In this document: positions 35,918-44,982 of the stretch, piece by piece
Numbering within the stretch: position 1 is the stretch's first letter
Layout of the letters: each line of letters begins with the position of its first letter
Origin: Thermodesulfovibrio sp. 3462-1
GTDB taxonomy: Bacteria; Nitrospirota; Thermodesulfovibrionia; Thermodesulfovibrionales; Thermodesulfovibrionaceae
DNA length: 64,000 nt
Assembly: GCF_040451425.1 (NCBI RefSeq)
Contig: NZ_CP144374.1
Location: 1,652,501-1,716,500 of the forward strand
Reading direction: 5' to 3'
Position numbers and translations under genes: made by a program
Notes under the pieces: generated by a model
The model's database searches: none
The model's input: the letters and a program-made list of their open reading frames with translations, nothing else
Told to the model about the DNA's origin: nothing

Positions 35918-37027
35918 ATGAAAAACACACTTATGGACAGAGTTCTAAACTGGATAGCCTCTCATGATGATGAACCACCTTATCTTCTTATTGATAGAGA
36001 AACCCTGAAAGAGAAAATTTCAATGATTGGTAAGGGAATTAAGAATTCAAAAGTTTTCTATGCAGTAAAAGCTAATCCAGATATAGAGGTATTGAGATTT
36101 CTTAATACCTTCAATATCGGGTTTGAGATAGCTTCAGAGGGAGAGCTTGCAATTCTTAAACAGCTTAATGTTGAACCTGAGCGAATAATAACGAGTAATC
36201 CAATAAAAACTTTTAAATTTCTTAAAGAAGCAGTGCAATATGGTATTGAATATTATGCCTTTGACTCACAAGTAGAAGTGGATAAAATGGCAAAATATGC
36301 ACCTGAAAAAAAAGTTTATGTAAGACTGTCTGTTCCAAATGAAGGAAGTGAATGGCCCCTTAGTAAAAAATTCGGAGTTGAAATGGAAGAAGCTATACAG
36401 TTACTTATTTATGCGAAACACAAAGGGCTTCACCCTGTAGGTATTACCTTTCATGTTGGTTCTCAATGCAGTAACATTTATAACTGGCACACTGCTATAG
36501 ACAAGGCAAGGCAGGTAAAAGAACTCGCTAAAAAGGCAGGAATTGATATAAAAATGCTTAATATTGGAGGTGGATATCCTATTGAATACACAAAGAAAGT
36601 TCCTTCCATAGAAACAATAGAAAGTAAGATTAATTCACTTCTTGAGGAATATTTTCCTGATACGGAGATTTTTATTGAGCCTGGCAGGGCAGTGGTGGGA
36701 GATGCTGGAGTTTTTGTCTCAAGAATTATTGGTAAAGCTCAAAGAGGAGATGAAAACTGGCTTTACATAGATGTGGGTGTTTTCAATGGATTAATGGAAA
36801 GCATAGGAGGCATTAAATATCAATATGTAGTTGGAAGCAGAGGAGAGCAAAAACTGTGGACAATTGCAGGTCCAAGCTGTGATAGCTTTGATGTCATAGA
36901 CAGGGAAGTCCTTCTTTCTGAACCAGATGTGGGAAGCCTTATACTTATTCTTTCTGCTGGAGCATATACTATATCCTATGCTTCAGAATTTAATGGATTT
37001 TCTGTACCAAAAACATTTTTAATTTAG
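35918..37027 (+). CDS. Group IV (ODC-type) PLP amino acid decarboxylase
   Basis: This 369-residue alanine racemase-fold decarboxylase has the PLP lysine 'VFYAVKANPDIEVL', 'GFEIASEGEL', 'GITFHVGSQCSN', 'LNIGGGYPIEY' and 'FIEPGRAVVGDAGVFVSRII', then 'GPSCDSFDVI' with the cross-subunit cysteine. This matches eukaryotic-type ornithine decarboxylase, making putrescine. Lysine or both substrates are possible. Directly downstream lies spermidine synthase (9 bases), giving a polyamine pair. Confidence 0.88.
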   Translation: MKNTLMDRVLNWIASHDDEPPYLLIDRETLKEKISMIGKGIKNSKVFYAVKANPDIEVLRFLNTFNIGFEIASEGELAILKQLNVEPERIITSNPIKTFKFLKEAVQYGIEYYAFDSQVEVDKMAKYAPEKKVYVRLSVPNEGSEWPLSKKFGVEMEEAIQLLIYAKHKGLHPVGITFHVGSQCSNIYNWHTAIDKARQVKELAKKAGIDIKMLNIGGGYPIEYTKKVPSIETIESKINSLLEEYFPDTEIFIEPGRAVVGDAGVFVSRIIGKAQRGDENWLYIDVGVFNGLMESIGGIKYQYVVGSRGEQKLWTIAGPSCDSFDVIDREVLLSEPDVGSLILILSAGAYTISYASEFNGFSVPKTFLI

Positions 37028-37036
37028 GAGGATACT

Positions 37037-37873
37037 ATGATTAAATTTTTTGAGAAAGACCCCTATGCACCGATTCAATATGTGTATGATGTAGAAAAGG
37101 TGCTTTATAGAGGGAAAAGTAAATTTCAGGAAATTATGGTTTTTGAAAATGCCTATTTTGGAAAAATTCTTGTTCTCGATGGCGTTGTTCAACTCACTGA
37201 AAGAGATGAGTTTATATATCATGAAATGTTAACCCATGTCCTCATGCACGCTCATCCAGAAGCAAAAACTGTTGCAGTTATAGGTGGTGGAGATGGTGGA
37301 GCAGTAAGAGAGGTTCTTAAGCATGACTGCGTAAAAAAGCTTTATTTTATAGAAATTGATGAAGAAGTGATAAATGTTTCAAAAAAATTTTTCCCCTCTG
37401 TATCTAAAGCTATAGATGATCCAAGAGTAGAGGTAAGATGCATGGATGGAGCAGAGTTTATAAAGGAGATGGAAAATTGCCTTGATGTTATAATTGTTGA
37501 TTCTACTGATATAATAGGTTTTGCTAAAAGTCTTTTTACTGTTGAGTTCTTTAAATCAGTCAGAGATGCCCTTACTCAGGATGGAATGTTTGTAACCCTT
37601 TCCGAATCACTCATCTTTCATAAAGAGCTTGTTTATGAAGTTCAAAACTCAATGAAGCTTATTTTCCCCATTGTTGACCTTTACACAGCTTCTATTGCAA
37701 CCTATGCTGGCAATTGGTGGAGCTTCTCAGTGGGCTCAAAATCCTTAGATCCCCGCGAAGTGAGAAAACATGTAAAAATATCGACAAAACTTTACACTGA
37801 GGATCTGCACAGAAGCTGTTTTCTGCCAAAAGACATTTATCAGAAACTTTTAAACAAAGAACTTGACTGGTAG
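37037..37873 (+). CDS. speE: Spermidine synthase
   Basis: This 278-residue aminopropyltransferase has 'KILVLDGVVQLTERDEFIYH', 'EMLTHVLMHAHP', 'VAVIGGGDGGAVREVLKHD', 'IEIDEEVI' and 'DVIIVDSTD'. It moves the aminopropyl group from decarboxylated SAM to putrescine. AGGAGG precedes the ATG. The decarboxylated-SAM enzyme (speD) is not in the window. Thermophiles often extend the chain further (family knowledge). Confidence 0.94.
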   Translation: MIKFFEKDPYAPIQYVYDVEKVLYRGKSKFQEIMVFENAYFGKILVLDGVVQLTERDEFIYHEMLTHVLMHAHPEAKTVAVIGGGDGGAVREVLKHDCVKKLYFIEIDEEVINVSKKFFPSVSKAIDDPRVEVRCMDGAEFIKEMENCLDVIIVDSTDIIGFAKSLFTVEFFKSVRDALTQDGMFVTLSESLIFHKELVYEVQNSMKLIFPIVDLYTASIATYAGNWWSFSVGSKSLDPREVRKHVKISTKLYTEDLHRSCFLPKDIYQKLLNKELDW

Positions 37874-37878
37874 AATAT

Positions 37879-37906
37879 TTGACTTTTTTAAAGTTTTCAT
37901 GATAAT
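37879..37906 (+). promoter_or_regulatory. Vegetative promoter of the heat-shock operon
   Basis: TTGACT (37879-37884) and GATAAT (37901-37906) are spaced by 16 bases, just upstream of the CIRCE element, the expected geometry for repression by HrcA. Confidence 0.65.
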
Positions 37907-37915
37907 TTTTAAATG

Positions 37916-37942
37916 TTAGCACTTAATAATGGAGAGTGCTAA
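37916..37942 (+). promoter_or_regulatory. CIRCE operator for HrcA
   Basis: TTAGCACTT-N9-GAGTGCTAA matches the CIRCE inverted repeat (TTAGCACTC-N9-GAGTGCTAA) with one mismatch. Its right arm contains the likely Shine-Dalgarno of hrcA (GGAG at 37931), so the hairpin could also affect translation of hrcA. Confidence 0.95.
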
Positions 37943-37943
37943 A

Positions 37944-38990
37944 ATGAAAAATATAATGTTTGATGAAAGAACTAAGAGAATACTTTGTGCAGTTGTAGAG
38001 AGTTATATTGAGAAACCAGAACCAGTTGGTTCCCGTTATATTATGAAAAAATACGGATTTGATGTTTGCTCTGCAACTATAAGAAATATAATGTCAGACT
38101 TAGAAGATGCTGGTTTTCTCGTACAGCCCCATACTTCAGCAGGAAGAGTACCAACAGACAGAGCGTACAGGTTTTATGTTGATTACATATGTCAGCAAGC
38201 CTTAGTTATCAATTCATTGGAAATTAAAAAATTAATAGAAAATTTAACAAAAAAACTGAGAAAACTGAGAAACAATATGAATTCACTGTTTCTGGAGGCA
38301 ACTCAGAGTTTGTCTCAGGCTACCCATTATTTAGGACTGGCTGTTTTACCGGCAACTGAAAAAACTGCACTCCAGAGGGTGGATTTCATAAAGTTTAAAG
38401 ATGATCTTGTAATTGCAGTTGTTGTAAACGATAAAGGAATTGTTAAAAATAAAATAATAAAAGCCTATCCTGAAATTACTCAAAACGAACTTAACAGCCT
38501 TGCTGATTTCGTCAATAGAAATTATCAGGGAAAAACAATTGATGAAATAAGAGAAGACCTTCTTGTAAGAATAAAAAAGGAAAAAATTTTCTGGGATAAA
38601 CTGATTACTAAGATTTTAAAGATGTGTCAGGAAGCATTGTATTTTTCAATGGAAGATGTTTATGTGTCAGGACTTTATCATATAATGCATTTGCCTGATT
38701 TTTCTGATATAGAAAAGCTCAGAGAAGTTGCAAAAACTATTCAGGACAAACATCTTTTGCTTAAACTCTTTGAAAACATTTCAGAGGATGATGATATAAA
38801 AGTTATAATAGGAGAGGAAAATCCTTTGGAAGAATTCAAAAACTTCAGTATAATTGCCTCACCATATAAAGAAAAAGATAAATCTCTCGGTGTTATTGCT
38901 CTTGTTGGTCCAAAGAGAATGAACTATCAAAGAGCAATCATGTTAGTTAATGCCTTTGCACGGGTGTTGACAAAAACACTTTCAGATTAG
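37944..38990 (+). CDS. hrcA: Heat-inducible transcription repressor HrcA
   Basis: This 348-residue protein starts at ATG 37944; an earlier ATG at 37929 lies inside CIRCE and is unlikely. The N-terminal winged helix reads 'RILCAVVESYIEKPEPVGSR' and 'SATIRNIMSDLEDAGFLVQP', then 'HTSAGRVPTDRAYRFYVD'. The rest is the GAF-like dimerisation region, with 'VYVSGLYHIMHLPDFSDIEK' and a C-terminal 'LGVIALVGPKRMNYQRAIML'. It represses its own operon by binding CIRCE, with folding depending on chaperonin in known cases. grpE follows 11 bases later. Confidence 0.95.
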   Translation: MKNIMFDERTKRILCAVVESYIEKPEPVGSRYIMKKYGFDVCSATIRNIMSDLEDAGFLVQPHTSAGRVPTDRAYRFYVDYICQQALVINSLEIKKLIENLTKKLRKLRNNMNSLFLEATQSLSQATHYLGLAVLPATEKTALQRVDFIKFKDDLVIAVVVNDKGIVKNKIIKAYPEITQNELNSLADFVNRNYQGKTIDEIREDLLVRIKKEKIFWDKLITKILKMCQEALYFSMEDVYVSGLYHIMHLPDFSDIEKLREVAKTIQDKHLLLKLFENISEDDDIKVIIGEENPLEEFKNFSIIASPYKEKDKSLGVIALVGPKRMNYQRAIMLVNAFARVLTKTLSD

Positions 38991-39001
38991 GAGGAGAAAA
39001 A

Positions 39002-39613
39002 ATGGAAGAGATAAAAAAGGAAGAGGTACCTGAAAATAAAGAAACCGAAGAAATTTCCTATGAAGGCTCCGCCCTTGAAGACAAGCCAAGGGATATTATT
39101 GAAAACCTTCAAAATGAGCTAAATCAGCAAAAAGAGAAGTATTTGAGATTGTATGCTGAGTTTGAAAACTATAAAAGGATGATTCAAAAAGAAAGAGAGG
39201 AACTGATAAATTATGCCAATGAAAAACTGATTAAGGATTTACTGCCAGTCATAGATAATTTTGAACTGGCTATTAAACATGCAGGGAATGAACTGAATTC
39301 GCAGTGGCTTGAGAGTATGAAACAGGGTGTTGAAAACGCTCTTAAAGAATTTTTACGCATTTTAGAAAAATACGGAGTAAAGCAGATGGAAACAATTGGA
39401 CAGGCTTTTAATCCTGAACTGCATCATGCAGTCTCTACAGTTGAAACAGCAGATATGGATGATAACATTATCGTAGAAGAATTGCGAAAAGGATACATGT
39501 ATAAAAACAAACTTTTAAGAGAACCGCTGGTAGCTGTTTCTCGCAAATGTAAACCCTCGGAAAAGGGTATGCACCCCTCGGGTGCTCAAGACACAAATAA
39601 AAAGGAGGATTAA
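39002..39613 (+). CDS. grpE: Nucleotide exchange factor GrpE
   Basis: This 203-residue cochaperone releases ADP from DnaK. It has an acidic N-terminus, a long coiled coil ('LNQQKEKYLRLYAEFENYKR') and the beta domain with 'YGVKQMETIGQAFNPELHHA' and 'EELRKGYMYKNKLLREPLVA'. GGAGG precedes the ATG, and the stop is 3 bases before dnaK. The last ~20 residues after the domain are variable. Confidence 0.95.
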   Translation: MEEIKKEEVPENKETEEISYEGSALEDKPRDIIENLQNELNQQKEKYLRLYAEFENYKRMIQKEREELINYANEKLIKDLLPVIDNFELAIKHAGNELNSQWLESMKQGVENALKEFLRILEKYGVKQMETIGQAFNPELHHAVSTVETADMDDNIIVEELRKGYMYKNKLLREPLVAVSRKCKPSEKGMHPSGAQDTNKKED

Positions 39614-39616
39614 ACA

Positions 39617-41515
39617 ATGGGAAAAGCAATAGGAATAGACCTTGGCACAACGAACTCTGTTGTTGCAGTAGTTATTGGTGGTGAGCCAGTTGTAATACCA
39701 AATCAGGAAGGACAGAGAACAACACCTTCTGTGGTTGCCTTTACTGATAAAGGTGAAAGGCTGGTAGGACAGGTTGCAAAAAGACAGGCAATAACAAATC
39801 CTGAAAATACAATATTTTCCATAAAAAGATTGATGGGTAGGAAATATAACTCCCCGGAAGTGCAGGAAGCTAAAAAAAGACTCCCCTATAAAATTGTTGA
39901 AGCTCCAAATGGAGATGCTCATGTGGAAATCATGGGTAAAAGATACTCTCCACCTGAAATCTCTGCGATGATTCTTCAGAAGCTTAAACAGGCTGCTGAG
40001 GACTATCTTGGAGAGCCTGTTACAGAAGCAGTAATTACAGTGCCTGCTTATTTTGATGATAGCCAGCGTCAGGCAACAAAAGATGCAGGCCGTATTGCAG
40101 GATTAAATGTCCTGAGAATCATCAATGAACCAACAGCAGCAGCTCTTGCATACGGACTTGAAAAGAAAAAGGAAGAAAAGATCGCTGTTTATGACCTTGG
40201 TGGTGGAACCTTTGATATCTCTATACTTGAGATAGGAGAAGGTGTAATTGAAGTAAAAGCTACCAATGGTGATACCTATCTTGGTGGTGATGATTTTGAT
40301 ATAAGAATTATGGACTGGCTGATAGAGGAATTCAAAAAGCAGGAAGGGATAGATCTTCGTAAAGATAGAATGGCACTTCAGAGGCTTAAAGAGGCTGCCG
40401 AAAGAGCAAAGATTGAGCTAAGCTCAGCAATGGAAACAGAAATAAATCTTCCCTTTATAACAGCTGATGCATCAGGTCCGAAACACCTTCTTATGAAGCT
40501 CACAAGAGCTAAACTTGAACAGCTCGTTGATGATTTAATACAGAAAAGCCTTGAGCCATGTAAAAAAGCTCTTGCAGATGCTGGACTCTCTCAAAATCAG
40601 ATAGACGAGGTTATTCTTGTTGGTGGGCAGACAAGAACTCCAAAGGTTCAAAAAGTTGTTCAAGAATTTTTTGGAAAAGAGCCTCACAAAGGTGTTAATC
40701 CCGATGAGGTTGTTGCAATTGGAGCAGCAATTCAGGCAGCAATTCTTAAAGGTGAAGTAAAAGAAGTTTTGCTTCTTGATGTTACACCTCTTTCCCTTGG
40801 AATTGAAACGCTTGGCGGAGTATTTACAAAAATTATTGAACGTAATACTACAATACCAACAAAAAAGTCTCAGATATTTACCACAGCTGCTGATAACCAG
40901 ACTGCAGTCACTATAAAGGTATATCAAGGTGAAAGAGAAATGGCTGCTGATAACAAGCTTCTTGGAGTATTTGAACTTGTTGGAATTCCTCCTGCACCAA
41001 GAGGAGTGCCACAAATAGAAGTTACTTTTGATATAGATGCCAATGGAATTCTTCATGTTTCTGCAAAAGATCTTGCAACAGGTAAAGAACAATCAATTAA
41101 AATTACAGCATCAAGCGGACTTACAGAGGAAGAAATTAAAAGAATGATCAGAGAGGCTGAAGCTCATGCAGAGGAAGACAGGCGTAAAAAACAGCTTGCG
41201 GAGGCAAGAAATGAAGCTGACAACATGATATACACTGTTGAAAAAACATTAAGAGACATGGGAGATAGAGTTTCAGAGGAAGACAAAAAGAGGATTCAGG
41301 ATGCCATTGAAAAATGCCGTAGAATTAAAGACACAAGCAATGATATCAATGAAATAAAGTCTGCTATAGAAGAGCTTGCAAAAGCCTCACACAAAATTGC
41401 TGAAGAACTTTACAGGCATGCAGGTGCATCACAGGCAGGTGCTGGTACTTCTTCAGAGACTAAAAAAGAGGAAGATGTAATAGAAGCTGAAGTAGAGGAC
41501 AAAGATAATAAATGA
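39617..41515 (+). CDS. dnaK: Chaperone DnaK (Hsp70)
   Basis: This 632-residue Hsp70 starts '[19 protein letters not shown]'. It has '[20 protein letters not shown]', '[18 protein letters not shown]', '[17 protein letters not shown]', '[17 protein letters not shown]', the linker '[20 protein letters not shown]' and the substrate-binding domain, with a C-terminal helical lid. It folds proteins with DnaJ and GrpE. Its stop overlaps the dnaJ start (ATGA). Confidence 0.98.
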   Translation: MGKAIGIDLGTTNSVVAVVIGGEPVVIPNQEGQRTTPSVVAFTDKGERLVGQVAKRQAITNPENTIFSIKRLMGRKYNSPEVQEAKKRLPYKIVEAPNGDAHVEIMGKRYSPPEISAMILQKLKQAAEDYLGEPVTEAVITVPAYFDDSQRQATKDAGRIAGLNVLRIINEPTAAALAYGLEKKKEEKIAVYDLGGGTFDISILEIGEGVIEVKATNGDTYLGGDDFDIRIMDWLIEEFKKQEGIDLRKDRMALQRLKEAAERAKIELSSAMETEINLPFITADASGPKHLLMKLTRAKLEQLVDDLIQKSLEPCKKALADAGLSQNQIDEVILVGGQTRTPKVQKVVQEFFGKEPHKGVNPDEVVAIGAAIQAAILKGEVKEVLLLDVTPLSLGIETLGGVFTKIIERNTTIPTKKSQIFTTAADNQTAVTIKVYQGEREMAADNKLLGVFELVGIPPAPRGVPQIEVTFDIDANGILHVSAKDLATGKEQSIKITASSGLTEEEIKRMIREAEAHAEEDRRKKQLAEARNEADNMIYTVEKTLRDMGDRVSEEDKKRIQDAIEKCRRIKDTSNDINEIKSAIEELAKASHKIAEELYRHAGASQAGAGTSSETKKEEDVIEAEVEDKDNK

Positions 41516-42609
41516 AGGACTATTACAGTATTCTCGGAGTAAGCCGGGACGCCTCTCAGGAAGAAATAAAAAAGGCGTTCCGGCGCCTTGCAAGACAGTA
41601 TCATCCTGATTTAAATCCTGGCAACAAAGAGGCAGAAGAAAGGTTTAAAGAGATAAATGAAGCTTATGCATGTCTTAGTGACCCAGTAAAAAGAGCAAAC
41701 TACGACAGATATGGCACAGCAGAAGGAGCCTCTACAGGATTTGGATACGAAACTTATACAACCTTTACAGATATATTTGAAGACATATTTGAAGGATTTT
41801 TCGGTAGCTTTGGATTCAGGAAAAACAGACCTAAAAGAGGAGCTGATTTAAGATATGATATTACAATTACCCTTGAAGAAGCAGCTAAAGGCGTTGAAAA
41901 AGAAATTAAATTCTTCCGCTGGGAAATATGTGAAACCTGTAATGGTTCTGGAATAAAACCAGGCAGTGAGCCAATTATATGCTCATCCTGCGGTGGAACT
42001 GGATATATCAGATACAATCAGGGATTTTTCTCAGTATCAAAGACATGTTCAAAATGTGGTGGAACTGGAAGAATTATTAAAGACCCATGTCTTGATTGTT
42101 CTGGAAATGGTAAGGTAAGGATAGAGAGAGAGTTAAAAATTCATATTCCTCCTGGTGTTGATACAGGCACTAAATTGAAGGTTAGTGGCGAAGGAGAAAT
42201 GGGAGAATTTGGCGGACCCCGTGGTGATCTTTATATTTATGTCAATGTTAAAGAGCATGAGTTTTTCAAAAGAGAAGGAATAAATCTTTACTGTTCCATT
42301 CCCATTTCATTTGTCAGAGCAGTTTTTGGTGGAGAAGTTGAAGTTCCAACAATTGATGGCAAAGCAAAGATAGAAATACCTGCGGGAACACCCTCTGGTA
42401 GAGTTTTTAAACTCAAGGGTAAAGGACTTCCAAGAGTAGGAGGTACTCACAGAGGAGATCAGATTGTAACAGTTTATATAGATGTACCTAAAAAGCTTAA
42501 TGAGCGGCAGAGAGAACTTCTTGAAGAATTTGCAAGAGTCTCTGGAGAAGAAATCAAAAAAACTTCAAAGGGATTAAAAGATAAAATAAAAGATATCTTT
42601 TCGATGTAG
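41512..42609 (+). CDS. dnaJ: Chaperone DnaJ (Hsp40)
   Basis: This 365-residue type I Hsp40 has a J domain with '[14 protein letters not shown]' (HPD), a G/F-poor linker containing '[10 protein letters not shown]', and four CxxCxGxG zinc motifs ([32 protein letters not shown]), then the C-terminal substrate domain. It stimulates DnaK ATPase. The ATG overlaps the dnaK stop. Confidence 0.97.
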   Translation: MKDYYSILGVSRDASQEEIKKAFRRLARQYHPDLNPGNKEAEERFKEINEAYACLSDPVKRANYDRYGTAEGASTGFGYETYTTFTDIFEDIFEGFFGSFGFRKNRPKRGADLRYDITITLEEAAKGVEKEIKFFRWEICETCNGSGIKPGSEPIICSSCGGTGYIRYNQGFFSVSKTCSKCGGTGRIIKDPCLDCSGNGKVRIERELKIHIPPGVDTGTKLKVSGEGEMGEFGGPRGDLYIYVNVKEHEFFKREGINLYCSIPISFVRAVFGGEVEVPTIDGKAKIEIPAGTPSGRVFKLKGKGLPRVGGTHRGDQIVTVYIDVPKKLNERQRELLEEFARVSGEEIKKTSKGLKDKIKDIFSM

Positions 42610-42620
42610 GAGGTCAAAGA

Positions 42621-43478
42621 ATGAAAAGGTTTATAATTTTTTTGTTTGCTTTATTAATTTTTGTTTCATGCTCACAACAATCTGAAAAATCCGAATTTAC
42701 GGTTTATACAAGTTTTTATCCTATTCAAGAATTCACAAAATGGATAATTCCAGAGGCCAAGGTTTATAACTTAATTCCTCAAGGAGTAGACCCTCACCAC
42801 TTCGAACCTTCTTTAAAGGATATTCAAAAACTTTACAAGGCAAACATGATAATTTATCTTGGCAATACAGATATTGACCGATGGATTGACAAAATAAGAG
42901 ATGAACTCAATCAAAAAGGAGTAAAAGTAGTAAGGCTACAGGATTATATCTCTCTGCAAAAGTACTCCTCAGGTGATGAAATAGACCCTCACGTGTGGTT
43001 GGATCCTTTAAAGGTTTTGGAAATTATTAAAGTCATAAAAGACAAGGCTCAGGAAATTACACAAAAAAAGGATGAATATGAGAAAAACTTTTTAATTTAT
43101 AGCGACAAACTAAAAAAACTTGATACTGATTACAGGCAAACTCTATCAAACTGCCAGTTAAAGGATGTGATAGTGACTCATGAATTTTTAAATTATCTTA
43201 GTCAAAAATACGGATTTAAATCTCATTTCATTGTCCATGATCCAGAGCAAGAACTTTCTTTAAAGAGAATTAAGGAGCTTAAAGATTTTATAAAGAAAAA
43301 TTCCATTGAATACATAATTTCAGAACCAGAAGGAGATAGGATTGCCAAGGCTCTGGCAGAGGAAACAGGGGCAAAAACAATGAAATTTAACACATTTCAT
43401 CAAATTTCACAGCAAGATTACTTTCAGACAATGAATGAAAATCTTAAAGTTTTAAAAACTGCATTAAAATGTAAATGA
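42621..43478 (+). CDS. ZnuA-type metal-binding lipoprotein
   Basis: This 285-residue cluster A-I solute-binding protein is for zinc or manganese. The lipoprotein signal 'FIIFLFALLIFVSC' ends in a lipobox cysteine. Ligand motifs include 'VDPHHFEPSLKDIQKLYKAN', 'DPHVWLDPLKVLEII', 'VIVTHEFLNYL' and 'SEPEGD'. There is no His-rich loop as in many ZnuA proteins. The stop overlaps the ATPase start, forming a three-gene importer directly after dnaJ. Confidence 0.87.
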   Translation: MKRFIIFLFALLIFVSCSQQSEKSEFTVYTSFYPIQEFTKWIIPEAKVYNLIPQGVDPHHFEPSLKDIQKLYKANMIIYLGNTDIDRWIDKIRDELNQKGVKVVRLQDYISLQKYSSGDEIDPHVWLDPLKVLEIIKVIKDKAQEITQKKDEYEKNFLIYSDKLKKLDTDYRQTLSNCQLKDVIVTHEFLNYLSQKYGFKSHFIVHDPEQELSLKRIKELKDFIKKNSIEYIISEPEGDRIAKALAEETGAKTMKFNTFHQISQQDYFQTMNENLKVLKTALKCK

Positions 43479-44188
43479 ATGCAATAACCTTAAAAAATGT
43501 TTACTATGCCTTTGACAGCATTTTTGTGCTTGAGGACATTAATCTTGAGATACCTGAAGGCTGTTATCTCGGAATTATAGGACCAAATGGAGCAGGTAAA
43601 ACAACTCTGCTAAGGTTAATACTTGGCATAATAAAACCTCAAAGAGGTCAGGTATTGATTTATGGAGTGACTCCAGAGGAATATTTAAAATCAGAGTCTA
43701 TAGGATATCTACCTCAGAGAATATCCCAGACAATATATGAGTTTCCATTTACAGTAGAAGAACTTGTTAGAAGCGGGCACGAAAAATTTAAAAAAGACAA
43801 TATTGAATGGGCACTGGATGTTTTCAAAATTTCCCATTTAAAAAAGAAATTAATCAGGGAACTTTCTGGCGGTCAGCGGCAGAAGGCATTTCTTGCAAGA
43901 GCAATTGCTTGCAGACCAAGAATTTTACTGCTTGATGAACCAACTACAGGTATTGATCCTTATTCAATGGATGAACTGCTTCAGATACTTGAGAACCTTA
44001 ACCAGAATTTTGGAATTACAATAGTTGTGGTTACTCATGATATAGCAACTTTTGCCCATGAAGCAAAATGTATTCTATGTCTGAATAAAAGAGTTGTCTG
44101 TCTCGGAGAGCCGCAGAAAATTCTTAAAGATGAATATATGGGCATGTTATATCCTGAACATACTGTTTTTCCCCATAAAAATGCTTGA
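43475..44188 (+). CDS. Zinc/manganese ABC transporter ATPase (ZnuC-like)
   Basis: This 237-residue protein has Walker A 'IGPNGAGKTTLLRLILG', Q-loop 'GYLPQRIS', signature 'ELSGGQRQKAFLARAI', Walker B 'ILLLDEPTTGIDP' and H-loop 'VVVTHDIATF'. It energises the metal importer together with the overlapping neighbours. Its stop overlaps the permease start by 8 bases. Confidence 0.92.
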   Translation: MNAITLKNVYYAFDSIFVLEDINLEIPEGCYLGIIGPNGAGKTTLLRLILGIIKPQRGQVLIYGVTPEEYLKSESIGYLPQRISQTIYEFPFTVEELVRSGHEKFKKDNIEWALDVFKISHLKKKLIRELSGGQRQKAFLARAIACRPRILLLDEPTTGIDPYSMDELLQILENLNQNFGITIVVVTHDIATFAHEAKCILCLNKRVVCLGEPQKILKDEYMGMLYPEHTVFPHKNA

Positions 44189-44978
44189 AATATTTGAGTT
44201 AAGTCTTATAAAGAGAGCTTTCCTGGTTATAACCTTTGTAGCTCCACTGGCTCCTGTGTTTGGAGTATTTTTACTTTTGCGTAGATATGCCTTTTTTGCT
44301 GATACCCTTGCTCATGTTGGATTTTTAGCTCTGGCATTAAGCCTTTTTTTAAAGATAAATTCCCTTGTTTTGCTTATTTTATTGAGTCTTATTATCTCTA
44401 TTTCTGTTGAGCAACTTAGAGCAAAAGACAAGCTTCCAGCAGAGGGTTCTCTTTCTTTTTTTCTTTATGCAGGTGTTTCACTATCAGTAGTTTTTATAGC
44501 ATTATCTGGTAGCACAGGTTCAATAATGAATATACTTTTTGGAAGTCTTTCTACTGTAACAAAGGGGGATGTTTATCTTATTCTTGCCGGTGCTTTAATT
44601 TGTGGAGCTTTCCTGCTTAAATATTATAAAAAAATATTAAATCTCTGCATTGATGAAGAAATTGCTCATGCCTCTGGAATTAATACAGCAGGAATTAAAA
44701 TACTTTTTGCCACTGCAGTAGCACTGTCAATTTCCATATCAATAAAAACAATGGGAGCACTTTTAATTGGTGCTCTTATGATTATTCCTCCTCTAACTGC
44801 AATGCAGCTCTGCAAAAGCCTTAAAACTACGGTAATATTATCAATTATTATTTCTATTTTTTCATCCTATTCAGGAATTTTTCTTTCCTTTTACTCAGGA
44901 ATTCCGCTTGGAGCATCAATCTCAACAATTTTAATCTTTTTCTTTTTAATTTCCACTGTTTTTAAAGCCTTTAAATGA
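44181..44978 (+). CDS. Zinc/manganese ABC transporter permease (ZnuB-like)
   Basis: This 265-residue ABC-3 family permease has about eight helices, with 'VAPLAPVFGVFLLLRRYAFF', 'ADTLAHVGFLALALSLFL', 'AGVSLSVVFIALSGS' and 'IKTMGALLIGALMIIPPLTA'. The start at 44181 is chosen to overlap the ATPase end; a longer in-frame reading from 44094 would overlap by 95 bases. It converges with the Lon-like gene, 4 bases away. Confidence 0.9.
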   Translation: MLEIFELSLIKRAFLVITFVAPLAPVFGVFLLLRRYAFFADTLAHVGFLALALSLFLKINSLVLLILLSLIISISVEQLRAKDKLPAEGSLSFFLYAGVSLSVVFIALSGSTGSIMNILFGSLSTVTKGDVYLILAGALICGAFLLKYYKKILNLCIDEEIAHASGINTAGIKILFATAVALSISISIKTMGALLIGALMIIPPLTAMQLCKSLKTTVILSIIISIFSSYSGIFLSFYSGIPLGASISTILIFFFLISTVFKAFK

Positions 44979-44982
44979 TCTT

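Noticed and set aside
40535-41092. 185-codon minus-strand open frame inside dnaK
   Set aside because: It is Cys/Ser/Asn-rich nonsense antisense to a highly conserved gene; a codon-composition shadow.
42621-44978. Importer as part of the heat-shock operon
   Set aside because: It follows dnaJ closely and may be co-transcribed, but spacing alone does not show heat-shock control, so it is not claimed.
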